Positions 9,609 through 18,608 of a stretch of 64,000 nt of DNA are shown one piece after another (position 1 is the stretch's first letter; each line of letters begins with the position of its first letter). Both the position numbers and the translations under genes were made by a program. The DNA is from JANQOH01 sp965201115 (GTDB taxonomy: Bacteria; Pseudomonadota; Alphaproteobacteria; UBA7887), in the NCBI GenBank assembly GCA_965201115.1, contig OZ241745.1, forward strand, positions 3,348,001-3,412,000, read 5' to 3'. The notes beneath the pieces were generated by a model, which had not been told where the DNA came from, ran no database searches, and worked only from the letters and a program-made list of their open reading frames with translations.

Positions 9609-10955
9609 ATGAAATTCGACGAACTGGGCTTGGCCCCCGAAACGCTTCGCGCGGTCGCCGACGCCGGCTACCGCGAACCCACGCCGATCCAGGCGCAGGC
9701 GATACCCGTCGTGCTGCGGGGCCGCGACGTGATGGGGTGCGCCCAGACGGGCACGGGGAAGACGGCTTCGTTCACCCTGCCGATGATCGACATATTGAGC
9801 GCGGGACGCGCCCGCGCGCGGATGCCGCGATCGCTGATCCTCACGCCGACGCGCGAACTGGCGACGCAGATTTCCGGGAATTTCGCGATTTACGGCAAGT
9901 ATCGCCGCCTCGCCCAGGCGCTGCTCATCGGCGGCGTCTCGATGACCGATCAGCGCAAGGCGCTGGAACGCGGCGTCGACGTCCTGATCGCCACGCCGGG
10001 GCGGATGCTCGACCTGTTCGAACGCGGCAGCATTCTGCTCACCGGCGTCAAGATACTCGTTATCGACGAAGCCGACCGGATGCTCGACATGGGATTTATC
10101 CCCGATGTCGAACGGATCGTCGGGCTGGTTTCGCAGAACCGGCAGACGCTGATGTTCTCGGCCACCATGCCGCCGGAGATTCGCCGGCTGGCCGACAAGT
10201 TTCTGTCTTCGCCGCAGGAAATCGCGGTGGCGCCGCCGGCCTCGCCGGCCGATCTCGTGGAGCAGGGCCTCGTCTCGGCGGCGGAGACCGACAAGGAGCG
10301 CGCGCTGCGCCGGCTCCTGCGCGGGGAGACGGTCGAGAACGCGCTGATCTTCTGCAACCGCAAGAGAGACGTCGATACGCTCGACCGCTCGCTGCGCCGG
10401 CACGGCTTCTCCTGCGCGGCGCTGCACGGCGATATGCCGCAATCGGCGCGCACGGAAACGCTCGCCGCATTCAAGGCCGGCCAGGTCACGCTGCTCGTCG
10501 CCACCGACGTGGCCGGGCGCGGCCTCGATATCCAGGGCCTGAGTCACGTCTTCAACTTCGACGTGCCGATCCACGCCGAGGATTATGTGCATCGCATCGG
10601 CCGCACGGGGCGCGCGGGGCGCCGCGGCATCGCCCTGACCATCGCCTGCAAGTCGGACGCGAAATATCTCGCCGCCATCGCCGAACTGATCGGGCGCCCG
10701 ATACCCGCGCTGGATGCCCCGGAACCGGCCCCGGAACCGGAGCCGCGCGCGGAGCCGGCGGAGCCGCGGGCGAGCGCGCCGCCGCCGCGCCCGCGCAAGA
10801 CCCGTTCCGGCAAGACGCGCAAGGACGGCAAACCCGCCGCGCCCCGCGGAGGGGCCGCCGCGCCGGGCGAGCCGGTCGTCGGCATGGGCGACCATGTGCC
10901 GGCGTTCATGCTGGCGCCGATCCCGCCCGCGCGCCGTTCGCCGCACGAGTCGTGA
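9609..10955 (+). CDS. rhlE: DEAD-box RNA helicase, RhlE-like
   Basis: This 448-residue ATP-dependent RNA helicase probably acts in ribosome assembly or RNA turnover. Motifs in order: Q motif (YREPTPIQ), I (AQTGTGKT), Ia (PTRELA), Ib (TPGR), II (DEAD), III (SAT) and VI (HRIGRTGRAGR). The C-terminal tail of about 70 residues is low-complexity and basic (Pro, Ala, Arg, Lys), as in RhlE proteins. The start fits the helicase N-terminus directly. The stop overlaps the GTG of the next gene, so the helicase is coupled to a dihydroorotase, an unusual neighbour. Confidence 0.92.
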   Translation: MKFDELGLAPETLRAVADAGYREPTPIQAQAIPVVLRGRDVMGCAQTGTGKTASFTLPMIDILSAGRARARMPRSLILTPTRELATQISGNFAIYGKYRRLAQALLIGGVSMTDQRKALERGVDVLIATPGRMLDLFERGSILLTGVKILVIDEADRMLDMGFIPDVERIVGLVSQNRQTLMFSATMPPEIRRLADKFLSSPQEIAVAPPASPADLVEQGLVSAAETDKERALRRLLRGETVENALIFCNRKRDVDTLDRSLRRHGFSCAALHGDMPQSARTETLAAFKAGQVTLLVATDVAGRGLDIQGLSHVFNFDVPIHAEDYVHRIGRTGRAGRRGIALTIACKSDAKYLAAIAELIGRPIPALDAPEPAPEPEPRAEPAEPRASAPPPRPRKTRSGKTRKDGKPAAPRGGAAAPGEPVVGMGDHVPAFMLAPIPPARRSPHES

Positions 10956-12301
10956 CCGGGCGCTTCGATCTCGTCGTCGTCGGCGGAACGCTCGCAACGG
11001 CGGACGGGCCGCGCGCGGCCGACATCGGCGTGCGCGGCGGGCGCATCGCCGCCATCGGCGCGCTGAACGGCGCCGCCGCGGCTGAGCGGTTCGACGCGCG
11101 CGGCCTGCATGTGCTGCCCGGCGTCATCGACAGCCAGGTGCATTTCCGCGAGCCCGGGGCCGAGCACAAGGAAGACCTCGAAAGCGGAACGCGCGCCGCG
11201 GCGCTCGGCGGCGTAACCTGCGTGTTCGAAATGCCCAATACCGACCCGCCGACGGTCTCGGAAGCCGCCTTGCAAGACAAGTTGGCGCGCGCGGAAGGAC
11301 GGGCATGGACGGATTTCGCGTTCTTCATCGGCGCCGCGGCGGAAAACGTCGATGAGCTGGCGCGCCTCGAGCGCCTGCCCGGATGTTGCGGCGTCAAGAT
11401 ATTCATGGGCTCCTCGACCGGCTCGCTGCTCGTTCCCGACGACGCGCTTCTCGAACGCGTGCTGCGAAACGGCGCGCGGCGGGTCGCCGTTCACGCCGAG
11501 GATGAGCCCCGGCTTGCCGAGCGCCGGCCCATTGCCGAGGCCGCCGCCGACGCTTCCGCGCATCCCGAGTGGCGCGACGTGGAAACCGCGCGGCGGGCGA
11601 CCGAACGCCTGCTGCGCCTCGCCTTCGCGACCGGCCGCCCCGTCCATGTGCTTCACATAACCACGGCCGACGAGATCGCCATGCTCGCGGCGAAGCCCGG
11701 CTGGGTCAGCGTGGAATGCACGCCGCAGCATCTCACGCTGGCCGCGCCGGACTGCTACCGGCGCCTCGGCGCCTGTGCGCAGATGAACCCGCCGATCCGC
11801 GGGGCCGAACACCGCGAAGCGCTGTGGCGCGGCGTCGCCGAGGGCGTCGTGGACGTCGTGGGCTCCGACCACGCGCCGCATACGCGCGCGGAAAAGGCCC
11901 TCCCCTACCCGCAAAGCCCGTCGGGAATGCCCGGCGTCCAGACGCTCCTGCCGCTGATGCTCGACCATGTGGCCGCCGGGCGGCTGACCCTCGAAAGGCT
12001 GGTCGAACTGGTTTGCGAAGCGCCGGCGCGCCTCTACGGTCTGCGCGGCAAGGGCCGCCTCGCTGCCGGATACGACGCCGATCTCACGATTGTCGATACG
12101 AAGGCGCGGCGCACGGTGGAGGATTCCGATATGGCCTATCGCTGCGGTTGGACGCCGTTCGCCGGCATGACGCTGACCGGCCGGGCGCGCGCGACCGTTA
12201 TTCGCGGACGCATGGTCATGCGCGACGGCGAACTCAGCGGCCCTCCGGCCGGCCGCGCCGCGCGCTTCGACGCGCCGGCGGCGCAAGGCGGCCGGTCATG
12301 A
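10952..12301 (+). CDS. pyrC: Dihydroorotase (PyrC-type amidohydrolase)
   Basis: This 449-residue cyclic amidohydrolase is probably dihydroorotase of pyrimidine synthesis. It has PGVIDSQVHFREPG near residue 60, GSRAA-like spacing leading to FEMPNTDPPT, KIFMGSSTG for the metal-bridging Lys region, HVLHITT, and VGSDHAPHT with the conserved Asp and His. In classical dihydroorotases the first motif is HxH; here it reads QVH. I recall this Gln form from alphaproteobacterial homologues, so the family is likely right but metal binding may differ. The GTG start overlaps the rhlE stop; an ATGA overlap leads to the next gene. Confidence 0.82.
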   Translation: MTGRFDLVVVGGTLATADGPRAADIGVRGGRIAAIGALNGAAAAERFDARGLHVLPGVIDSQVHFREPGAEHKEDLESGTRAAALGGVTCVFEMPNTDPPTVSEAALQDKLARAEGRAWTDFAFFIGAAAENVDELARLERLPGCCGVKIFMGSSTGSLLVPDDALLERVLRNGARRVAVHAEDEPRLAERRPIAEAAADASAHPEWRDVETARRATERLLRLAFATGRPVHVLHITTADEIAMLAAKPGWVSVECTPQHLTLAAPDCYRRLGACAQMNPPIRGAEHREALWRGVAEGVVDVVGSDHAPHTRAEKALPYPQSPSGMPGVQTLLPLMLDHVAAGRLTLERLVELVCEAPARLYGLRGKGRLAAGYDADLTIVDTKARRTVEDSDMAYRCGWTPFAGMTLTGRARATVIRGRMVMRDGELSGPPAGRAARFDAPAAQGGRS

Positions 12302-12942
12302 AAACGTATCTGCTTGCCGTTTTGGCCGCGACGGCGGTCTTCGCCGCTCCGGGGACCGCGCGGGCGCAGGCTTTCGACGTTCCGGAGGGTTTCGCCGCCG
12401 AGATCGTGCGCAAGAGCGGCTTGGGCGCGGACGCGGTGTCGGTGCTTCGCGTGCGCCCGGAAGACGGCAGTTTCGCGGGCCTGAGCCATGTCGATCTGGC
12501 GCCGCTGCCCGGCGCCGTGGCCGATCCCGACGGCTGGTTGCGCGGGCGGATGACGGCCTCGCTGGGCGCCGCCCTTCCCGATCCGCACACGATGCTCGAC
12601 GGCCCCGACAGTCCGTTTGCCGACCCCGCTTTCGATTCGCTGCGCGCGACGCTTGGCAAATGGGTCGAAGGCGTGGCGCGGCTCGGCGATCTGCCGCTGG
12701 AATTCTGCCGCGAGCCGGAGAGCGGCGCCAACCGCGCCGGCGCGTTCCGGCAATTGCGCTGCGCGCTGCCGCTGGGGCCGTTCAGGAAACACCTTGCATT
12801 GCGCCTGCAAGAGGCGGACGGGATTTGGTATTACACGCGCATAACCGCCATGAACGCACGGCGCATGGACGATTTGCTCGCCATCGCCGACAGTTTCCGT
12901 ATCGGCCCGTCCGCCGCGCCGGGCGCCGGAGAACAGCGATGA
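12298..12942 (+). CDS. Exported protein of unknown function
   Basis: This 214-residue protein has a classic Sec signal (MKTYLLAVLAATAVFAAPGTARAQ) with probable cleavage after ARA. The mature part contains two Cys (EFCREPES and QLRCALPLG) that could form a disulfide and ends with a helix-rich SMNAR-like region (TAMNARRMDDLLAIADSF). I do not recognise the family. It is coupled to both neighbours by ATGA overlaps, sitting between pyrC and gcdH, so it is expressed with them. A periplasmic location is inferred. Confidence 0.75.
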   Translation: MKTYLLAVLAATAVFAAPGTARAQAFDVPEGFAAEIVRKSGLGADAVSVLRVRPEDGSFAGLSHVDLAPLPGAVADPDGWLRGRMTASLGAALPDPHTMLDGPDSPFADPAFDSLRATLGKWVEGVARLGDLPLEFCREPESGANRAGAFRQLRCALPLGPFRKHLALRLQEADGIWYYTRITAMNARRMDDLLAIADSFRIGPSAAPGAGEQR

Positions 12943-14150
12943 CCGCCGAGGCCCGAACCGCCGCGCGCCCGGCCGGCGCGGCGGCCGCCTTCGACTGGAG
13001 CGACCCCTTCCGCCTCGAGGACTCGCTCGCGGAAGAAGAACGCATGATCCGCGACGCGGCGCGCGGCTTCGCGCAGGACCGGCTCATGCCGGGTATCGTC
13101 GAGGCCGCCCGGCATGAGCGCTTCGATCGCGAACTCATGCGCGAAATGGGCGCGCTCGGCCTGCTCGGCGCGAACCTGCGCGGTTACGGCTGCGCCGGCG
13201 CCGGAGACGTCGCCTACGGGCTGATCGCGCGCGAGATCGAAAACGTGGACTCCTCGTATCGCTCGTGCCTCTCGGTGCAGTCGAGCCTCGTCATGTGGCC
13301 GATTTTCTCTTACGGAACCGAGGAGCAGCGCCGGCGCTTCCTGCCCGGCCTCGCCAGCGGAGACCTCATCGGCGCGTTCGGGCTGACCGAGCCCGACCAC
13401 GGCTCGGACCCCGGAAGCATGAACACGCGCGCCCGCGCCGCCGGCGGCGGATACCGCCTGAGCGGGGCGAAAACGTGGATAACCAACAGCCCGCTCGCCG
13501 ATGTCATGGTCGTCTGGGCCAGGGACGATGCGGGCGCGATCCGCGGTTTCATCGTCGAGCGCGGCATGAAGGGCGTGGAAACGCCGAAAATCGAGGGGAA
13601 GTTCGCCCTGCGCGCCTCGCCGACCGGGCAGATACTCCTCGACGACGTCTTCGTGCCGGAAGAGAACGCATTTCCCGAGGTTCGCGGCCTGCGCGGCCCC
13701 TTCGGCTGCCTCAACGGCGCGCGCTACGGCATCGCCTGGGGCGCGATGGGCGCCGCCGAGTTCTGCTGGCGCGCCGCGCGGCAATACGCACTGGACCGCA
13801 AGCAGTTCGGCCGCCCCCTCGCCGCCAACCAGCTGATCCAGAAGAAACTCGCCGACATGCAGACGGAGATCGCCCTCGGCCTTGCCGCGTGCATGCATGT
13901 GGGCCGCCTCAAGGATGCCGGCCGCGCCGCGCCGGAAATGTTTTCGCTGCTGAAGCGCAACAACGCCGGCAAGGCGCTCGAAATCGCCCGCGCCGCCCGC
14001 GACATCCACGGCGCCAACGGCGTCGCCGACGAATACCACGTCATCCGCCACGCCATGAACCTCGAGGCCGTCAACACCTACGAGGGCACACACGACGTCC
14101 ACGCACTGATCCTGGGCCGCGCGCAAACCGGCATACAGGCGTTCAAGTGA
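12939..14150 (+). CDS. gcdH: Glutaryl-CoA dehydrogenase
   Basis: This 403-residue flavoprotein of the acyl-CoA dehydrogenase family oxidises and decarboxylates glutaryl-CoA to crotonyl-CoA in lysine and tryptophan breakdown. Diagnostic features are SSYRSCLSVQSSLVM, FGLTEPDHGSDPGSM, WITNSP, RKQFGRPLAANQLIQKKLADM, and the catalytic Glu in NTYEGTHDVHALILGRAQTG. The Arg in the YRS motif is typical of the decarboxylating members. Length is normal. The ATG overlaps the preceding stop (ATGA). It closes the rhlE-pyrC-exported protein-gcdH transcription unit. Confidence 0.9.
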   Translation: MTAEARTAARPAGAAAAFDWSDPFRLEDSLAEEERMIRDAARGFAQDRLMPGIVEAARHERFDRELMREMGALGLLGANLRGYGCAGAGDVAYGLIAREIENVDSSYRSCLSVQSSLVMWPIFSYGTEEQRRRFLPGLASGDLIGAFGLTEPDHGSDPGSMNTRARAAGGGYRLSGAKTWITNSPLADVMVVWARDDAGAIRGFIVERGMKGVETPKIEGKFALRASPTGQILLDDVFVPEENAFPEVRGLRGPFGCLNGARYGIAWGAMGAAEFCWRAARQYALDRKQFGRPLAANQLIQKKLADMQTEIALGLAACMHVGRLKDAGRAAPEMFSLLKRNNAGKALEIARAARDIHGANGVADEYHVIRHAMNLEAVNTYEGTHDVHALILGRAQTGIQAFK

Positions 14151-14354
14151 TCCCGCGGCGCGATCGCAACTCGGCGCGCCGCGCGCCGCGCGCCGCCCCG
14201 TATCTCGGCGCCGATTTCGTCGACCGGGGCCTTGCAGGCGCCGCTGGCGGTGGATATGCTCGCTATGTCGCGCGTCGCTGGGCGGCGCGCCCCATGCCGC
14301 CGAACTGCGGCGGCGGCGCCCCTCGGCGCCGACCGCGCGTAATGGAGACCGAAC

Positions 14355-16835
14355 ATGCCGAACCACTTCACTTGGGTACCGTGGTTCAAAGAATTGGCCG
14401 AGAAAATCTGCGACGGCGGCGCGGGTTACCTCGTTGAGCGCGTACGGCAGTTCGACTGGCTGAACGAGCCTGCCACTCTCAGGTTCGGCGCCGATGGCGT
14501 CGATCCGTTTTCGTTCTTTTACCGACTCTCACAGCTGAATACCACAGGTGACTTCCAGACAGTTTACCAAAGCGTTCATGAAAAGTTTAATATGGGTGCG
14601 GATCTGCCCACGCTGGCCAACGGGGAAAAATGGCTGACAATTCCTGAGTTTTGGCCGGGACCTGGGTTGATCTATGACGAAAACGAATCGCATTCCACAC
14701 TGCTGTGGCAAACTTTCGCGGACGCCATGCAACCGCCGCCGTCTGATGATCCGAGCGCAGACGAACGTTTTCGTCAGGTGATCGAATTAGACGGCGTCGG
14801 AATACCGACGCTAACGAAGATTTTTCACTTGATAAATCCTGATTTCTACCTGCCTATCGACCGCAATCTCCGAACGGCGCTCTTGGGCATAACCCCACCG
14901 GCGCCAGATGAATGGGACGTACTCGTCAAGCGCCCAACGCGCTCCGCGTACGCGGAAATTATCCGCTTGATACAGATGCGGTTTCCTGAGTGCGCTCCAT
15001 ACGAAATCTATACGTTTCTATTGGTTCTGAGACAATCCGCAGCCAATGGCCTTGCGCGACGGGATCGTCAATTCTTTCATGTTAGCACTGATGTTACAGA
15101 CAACGGCGACGATTACTGGGAGGATACGAAAGACAGACGAGGACCTTTCGGGCCGGCCGGTTGCGTCTATACCGCCGGCCCCGGCAATCCATCTCGACCG
15201 TATCCCCTTACGCAGGCCCGTCCAGGGGACGTTATTTTGGTACGATATGGATTGCAAAAAGGTCACGCGATCGGCGTTGTGGAGAAGAATGAATACACAG
15301 ATCGTAACGGGTTTGCCGATGACGCTGTCATACATGTATTCTGGATCAACAAGGCGACAACGCCGCTCGATGGACTCCCGCTGCCCGCGGGACTCCCCCG
15401 GATCGGATTCAGTAATGCTGATCAACTCACCGTGAATGCGTTTCGAACCGTGGAGAGCTACCGAAAGTCCTTAGAGATTCTGGTTCATCTCTCGAATCTG
15501 ACCGACGCTTCCCACGAAAAAGTTGCAAAAGAAAACGCGGCGGACGCTACGGGGCGCGAACGCACCAGCCGTTGGAGAGGCCGTTGGGCAGGTCACACGA
15601 TCAAATGCTTGGTGAAAGAAAACCCGCGGAGAGAAGGAGCTCACGGTTGGAGAGCATTTCAGTTTTTACTCGACAACGGCGGAGAAGTATCTTATGAAAA
15701 GTACCGAGACGCCGGCCACACAAACAATCACCTTAAGTGGGACCTTGATAGAAAAAGGTTGTCAATAACAAGATCCTCTCCCTCTACGGAACCCAGCCCC
15801 GGCAAATCTCCCGGATCTCGAGCTGACGCTGTTTTGCCGGCATACGACCCCGCTGGACGCCCGCTCAACACGATACTCTATGGACCCCCGGGAACGGGCA
15901 AGACTTATACCACGTTTCGGAAATGCGTGGAAATTTGCGACGGGCAGACGCCGCAAGCGGCGGCAGAGATTCAGGCGCGATACGGGGAACTGACGGAGCA
16001 GGGGCGCGTGGAGTTCGTGACGTTCCACCAGTCCTACGGTTACGAGGAATTCGTCGAGGGGCTGCGTCCGCAAACGCCCGAGGCCGACGGCGCGGCGCAT
16101 GGCTTCCGGCTGGAGGCGACGGACGGCGTTCTCAAGCGAATGGCGAAGCGGGCGTCGGAAGCGCCGTCCATAGCGCATGTTCTGGTCATCGATGAGATAA
16201 ACCGGGCCAACGTGTCGAAGGTCATGGGCGAGCTCGTTACCCTTCTCGAGGAGGATAAACGCGAAGGGGCCGCCAACCGGCTGGCGGTCACGCTGCCGCA
16301 TTCGCACGAATCGTTTTCCCTGCCCGGGAATCTTCACATACTCGGGACGATGAACACCGCCGACCGGTCTATCGCGCTTCTCGACACGGCCCTGCGGCGG
16401 CGCTTTGCGTTCGAAGAACTGCCGCCGCGGCCCGACCTCCTGACGGTCGTCGATGGTGTGAATTTGCCCGCGGTCCTTCGCGTTATCAACGAGCGGCTGG
16501 AATGGTTCATCGACCGCGACCATCTGATCGGCCATGCATGGCTGATGAGCGCCCGAAACCGGAAGGACGTCGATGACGCCATGAGGGGCAAGATAATTCC
16601 GCTTGTCGCCGAGTGCTTTTACGACGACTGGGCGAAAGTGCGGGCGGTGTTCGGCGGCGGCAACGAGTTCGTGGTTCGGGAGCGGCTTCCTGCGCCGCCG
16701 AACTACGATGACGAAGGCGAAGCCCGATACCGCTGGACGATCCGGGACGAGTTCCCGGAAGACGCATACCGGCGGTTGACCGGCGCGGGCGCCGAATTGC
16801 CGGCCGAAGCGCCGGAAAATGCCGAAGGAGAGTAA
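14355..16835 (+). CDS. mcrB: McrB-type AAA+ GTPase with EVE-like N-terminal region
   Basis: This 826-residue protein is the motor and recognition subunit of a type IV restriction system. The C-terminal half has GPPGTGKT at 510-517, VIDEINRAN at 611-619 and the McrB hallmark MNTADRS at 666-672. The N-terminal half (1-490) carries a helical region and, at about 238-340, FHVSTDVTDNGDDYW followed by GDVILVRYGLQKGHAIGVV and VIHVFWI, which looks like an EVE/PUA-type modified-base reader. A basic wHTH-like stretch (ENPRREGAHGWRAFQFLLDN) precedes the AAA+ part. Bases 14430-15880 are clearly AT-richer than the rest. GGAG 7 bases before the ATG supports the start. Confidence 0.9.
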   Translation: MPNHFTWVPWFKELAEKICDGGAGYLVERVRQFDWLNEPATLRFGADGVDPFSFFYRLSQLNTTGDFQTVYQSVHEKFNMGADLPTLANGEKWLTIPEFWPGPGLIYDENESHSTLLWQTFADAMQPPPSDDPSADERFRQVIELDGVGIPTLTKIFHLINPDFYLPIDRNLRTALLGITPPAPDEWDVLVKRPTRSAYAEIIRLIQMRFPECAPYEIYTFLLVLRQSAANGLARRDRQFFHVSTDVTDNGDDYWEDTKDRRGPFGPAGCVYTAGPGNPSRPYPLTQARPGDVILVRYGLQKGHAIGVVEKNEYTDRNGFADDAVIHVFWINKATTPLDGLPLPAGLPRIGFSNADQLTVNAFRTVESYRKSLEILVHLSNLTDASHEKVAKENAADATGRERTSRWRGRWAGHTIKCLVKENPRREGAHGWRAFQFLLDNGGEVSYEKYRDAGHTNNHLKWDLDRKRLSITRSSPSTEPSPGKSPGSRADAVLPAYDPAGRPLNTILYGPPGTGKTYTTFRKCVEICDGQTPQAAAEIQARYGELTEQGRVEFVTFHQSYGYEEFVEGLRPQTPEADGAAHGFRLEATDGVLKRMAKRASEAPSIAHVLVIDEINRANVSKVMGELVTLLEEDKREGAANRLAVTLPHSHESFSLPGNLHILGTMNTADRSIALLDTALRRRFAFEELPPRPDLLTVVDGVNLPAVLRVINERLEWFIDRDHLIGHAWLMSARNRKDVDDAMRGKIIPLVAECFYDDWAKVRAVFGGGNEFVVRERLPAPPNYDDEGEARYRWTIRDEFPEDAYRRLTGAGAELPAEAPENAEGE

Positions 16836-16839
16836 GCGG

Positions 16840-18210
16840 GTGGGCGCCGCGCTTATCTGCAGAGAGCACAGTAAGCTGCGGATCGGGGAGAATGGCCTTA
16901 CCGAGGGGCGGGCGCGGCAATATCTGCGTTTGGCGAGGAAGGCGCAACCGGAGCTCAAACGGGACGCGCCCTTCCCCGCGCTGTCCCGAACGGAGAACGG
17001 CATACAGGCCGGCGGGGTCGTCGGCGTGCTGTCGATACCCGGGCAAACGCTTGAGATCCTGCCCAAGATCGATGGCGATGACGGCGCGGCGCGCGCGGCG
17101 ACGATCCATATGCTCGCCGCGGCCTTGGATATCCGCATAGCGACCGGCGAGCTGGCGGGCCTCGCCACGCAACGCAGCAGCCTTCTCGATATTCTGGTTC
17201 GGCTCTTCACTGGCAGGCTGCTCGCGGCCGTGCGCCGGGGCCTTCCGCGGCGCTATGTCGGGCGCGAGGAAGACTTGGCGCTGTTGCGCGGGCGCCTCGA
17301 CGTAACGCGGCAAGTCGCGCACCTCGCCGCGCGGGCCGATCGCGTCGCCTGCCGTTTCGACGAGCTCTCGGAAAACACGCCGCTCAACCGCATCTTGAAG
17401 GCCGCGGTGACGCGCCTCGCGGCCCTCGCGCTTTCCACAGCCAGCGCACGATTGCTCGCCGAACTTGCGGGCCGGTTCGAGGCGGTGGGCGACACACGCG
17501 CCCCGCTGCGCGAGCCGGTGCGGCTTGACCGCACGAATACAGCATTTCACGATTTGTATCGCCTCGCGCGTCTGTTCCTCAAGGGCGACTGGCAGAGCAC
17601 AACGGGCGGCGGCGCGCCGGGTTTCACGTTCTTGTTCGCCATGAACATGTTGTTCGAGAAATTTATCGGCCGCAGCCTCAAGCGCGCGCTGGCGCCGGGC
17701 AGCGTCCGCCTTCAACCACAGGGCGGCCACGCGATAGAAGCGGAGAACGGCGACAAGCTTTTCCGGTTGCGCCCGGACGCCATCATCGGTCTACCCGGCG
17801 AAACGGTTGTTCTCGATACGAAATGGAAGGAGTTGTCTCCCACCCCCGCTCGCAATAACAATGGCGTTGCCGCGGGCGATGTCTATCAGATGCTCGCCTA
17901 CCGCGCCCGCTGCCGCGCAAGCCGCCTGATCCTGCTCTACCCGTGGAGTCGGGAATTGAGCGCCGAGGACGGCCCGCTCCGCTGCTGGACGGTCGCCGGA
18001 ACGAATTGTCCGCTGGTCGTTGCGACAATCGACGTTGGGCGCCCGGAGCGCGTTCGGGCGGCCTTGCGCGAGATCGCGGCCCCGGACGCGCAGGCGTCGA
18101 CGCCCGATGGGAATGCCCCTCCCTCCCCTCTCGCCCGGCGGCTTCCGGGCGCGGCGCGGGATCACTCGTCGGCGCGGCCGGGGTCGATGACGTCGATCCA
18201 CTCGCTGTAG
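16840..18210 (+). CDS. mcrC: McrC-type endonuclease subunit
   Basis: This 456-residue protein is the nuclease partner of McrB. It has the conserved N-terminal beta-rich part (GVLSIPGQTLEILPKID), the helical core (RRYVGREEDLALLRGRLD, ENTPLNRILKAA), and a PD-(D/E)xK site: RPDAIIG, then VVLDTKWK, then DVYQMLAY. The GTG at 16840 is preferred because AAGGAG lies 9 bases upstream; an in-frame ATG at 16819 inside mcrB is the alternative. The last 50 or so residues are low-complexity and run 49 bases into the 3' end of the convergent PIN gene, so the C-terminus may be an extension past the original stop. Confidence 0.9.
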   Translation: MGAALICREHSKLRIGENGLTEGRARQYLRLARKAQPELKRDAPFPALSRTENGIQAGGVVGVLSIPGQTLEILPKIDGDDGAARAATIHMLAAALDIRIATGELAGLATQRSSLLDILVRLFTGRLLAAVRRGLPRRYVGREEDLALLRGRLDVTRQVAHLAARADRVACRFDELSENTPLNRILKAAVTRLAALALSTASARLLAELAGRFEAVGDTRAPLREPVRLDRTNTAFHDLYRLARLFLKGDWQSTTGGGAPGFTFLFAMNMLFEKFIGRSLKRALAPGSVRLQPQGGHAIEAENGDKLFRLRPDAIIGLPGETVVLDTKWKELSPTPARNNNGVAAGDVYQMLAYRARCRASRLILLYPWSRELSAEDGPLRCWTVAGTNCPLVVATIDVGRPERVRAALREIAAPDAQASTPDGNAPPSPLARRLPGAARDHSSARPGSMTSIHSL

Positions 18211-18599
18211 CGGCGGAAATCCTTGGCGTTGAAGGTGAGGATGCGCCGTTCGCCATGCGCAATCATGGTCGCGGCGATGTTGGCGTCGTGGATTTGCTTG
18301 CCCCCCGCCCGAACGGCCGCGCACAGCGCCTTCAATGTCTCGGTCACGCGCGGCCCGTCCTCGAGTATCCGGAATTCGCGTTCGATCCGCGTTATGTCGT
18401 CGAGAGCTTCGACCGCGGGGATCGGCGCGGACCAAGTCTGTCCGCGCGTGACGGTTGCGAGATATTCCCGCAGAACCTGGCGGCTCACGCACAAGGCTTC
18501 GCCGTTCCGCCTGGCCTCCCGCATCCGGCGCCGGGCCGCTTCGTGGCCCGGCGCCGTGTCGATGCGGGCATACACCAGAACGTTGGTATCGAGAAACAT
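18162..18599 (-). CDS. PIN-domain ribonuclease (VapC-like)
   Basis: This 145-residue predicted ribonuclease has the acidic PIN residues: Asp4 in MFLDTNVLVY, Glu in LREYL, and Asp in IHDANIAATM, ending with LTFNAKDFRRY. It looks like a VapC toxin in size and order. The gene starts 9 bases after the stop of the duplicated-domain gene upstream, so the two are probably one transcript, but no small antitoxin of the usual kind (ribbon-helix-helix or AbrB) is adjacent. Its 3' end overlaps convergent mcrC. It may be an orphan toxin, or the upstream gene may do the antitoxin job. Confidence 0.85.
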   Translation of the reverse strand: MFLDTNVLVYARIDTAPGHEAARRRMREARRNGEALCVSRQVLREYLATVTRGQTWSAPIPAVEALDDITRIEREFRILEDGPRVTETLKALCAAVRAGGKQIHDANIAATMIAHGERRILTFNAKDFRRYSEWIDVIDPGRADE

Positions 18600-18608
18600 G
18601 GCCCGCGG

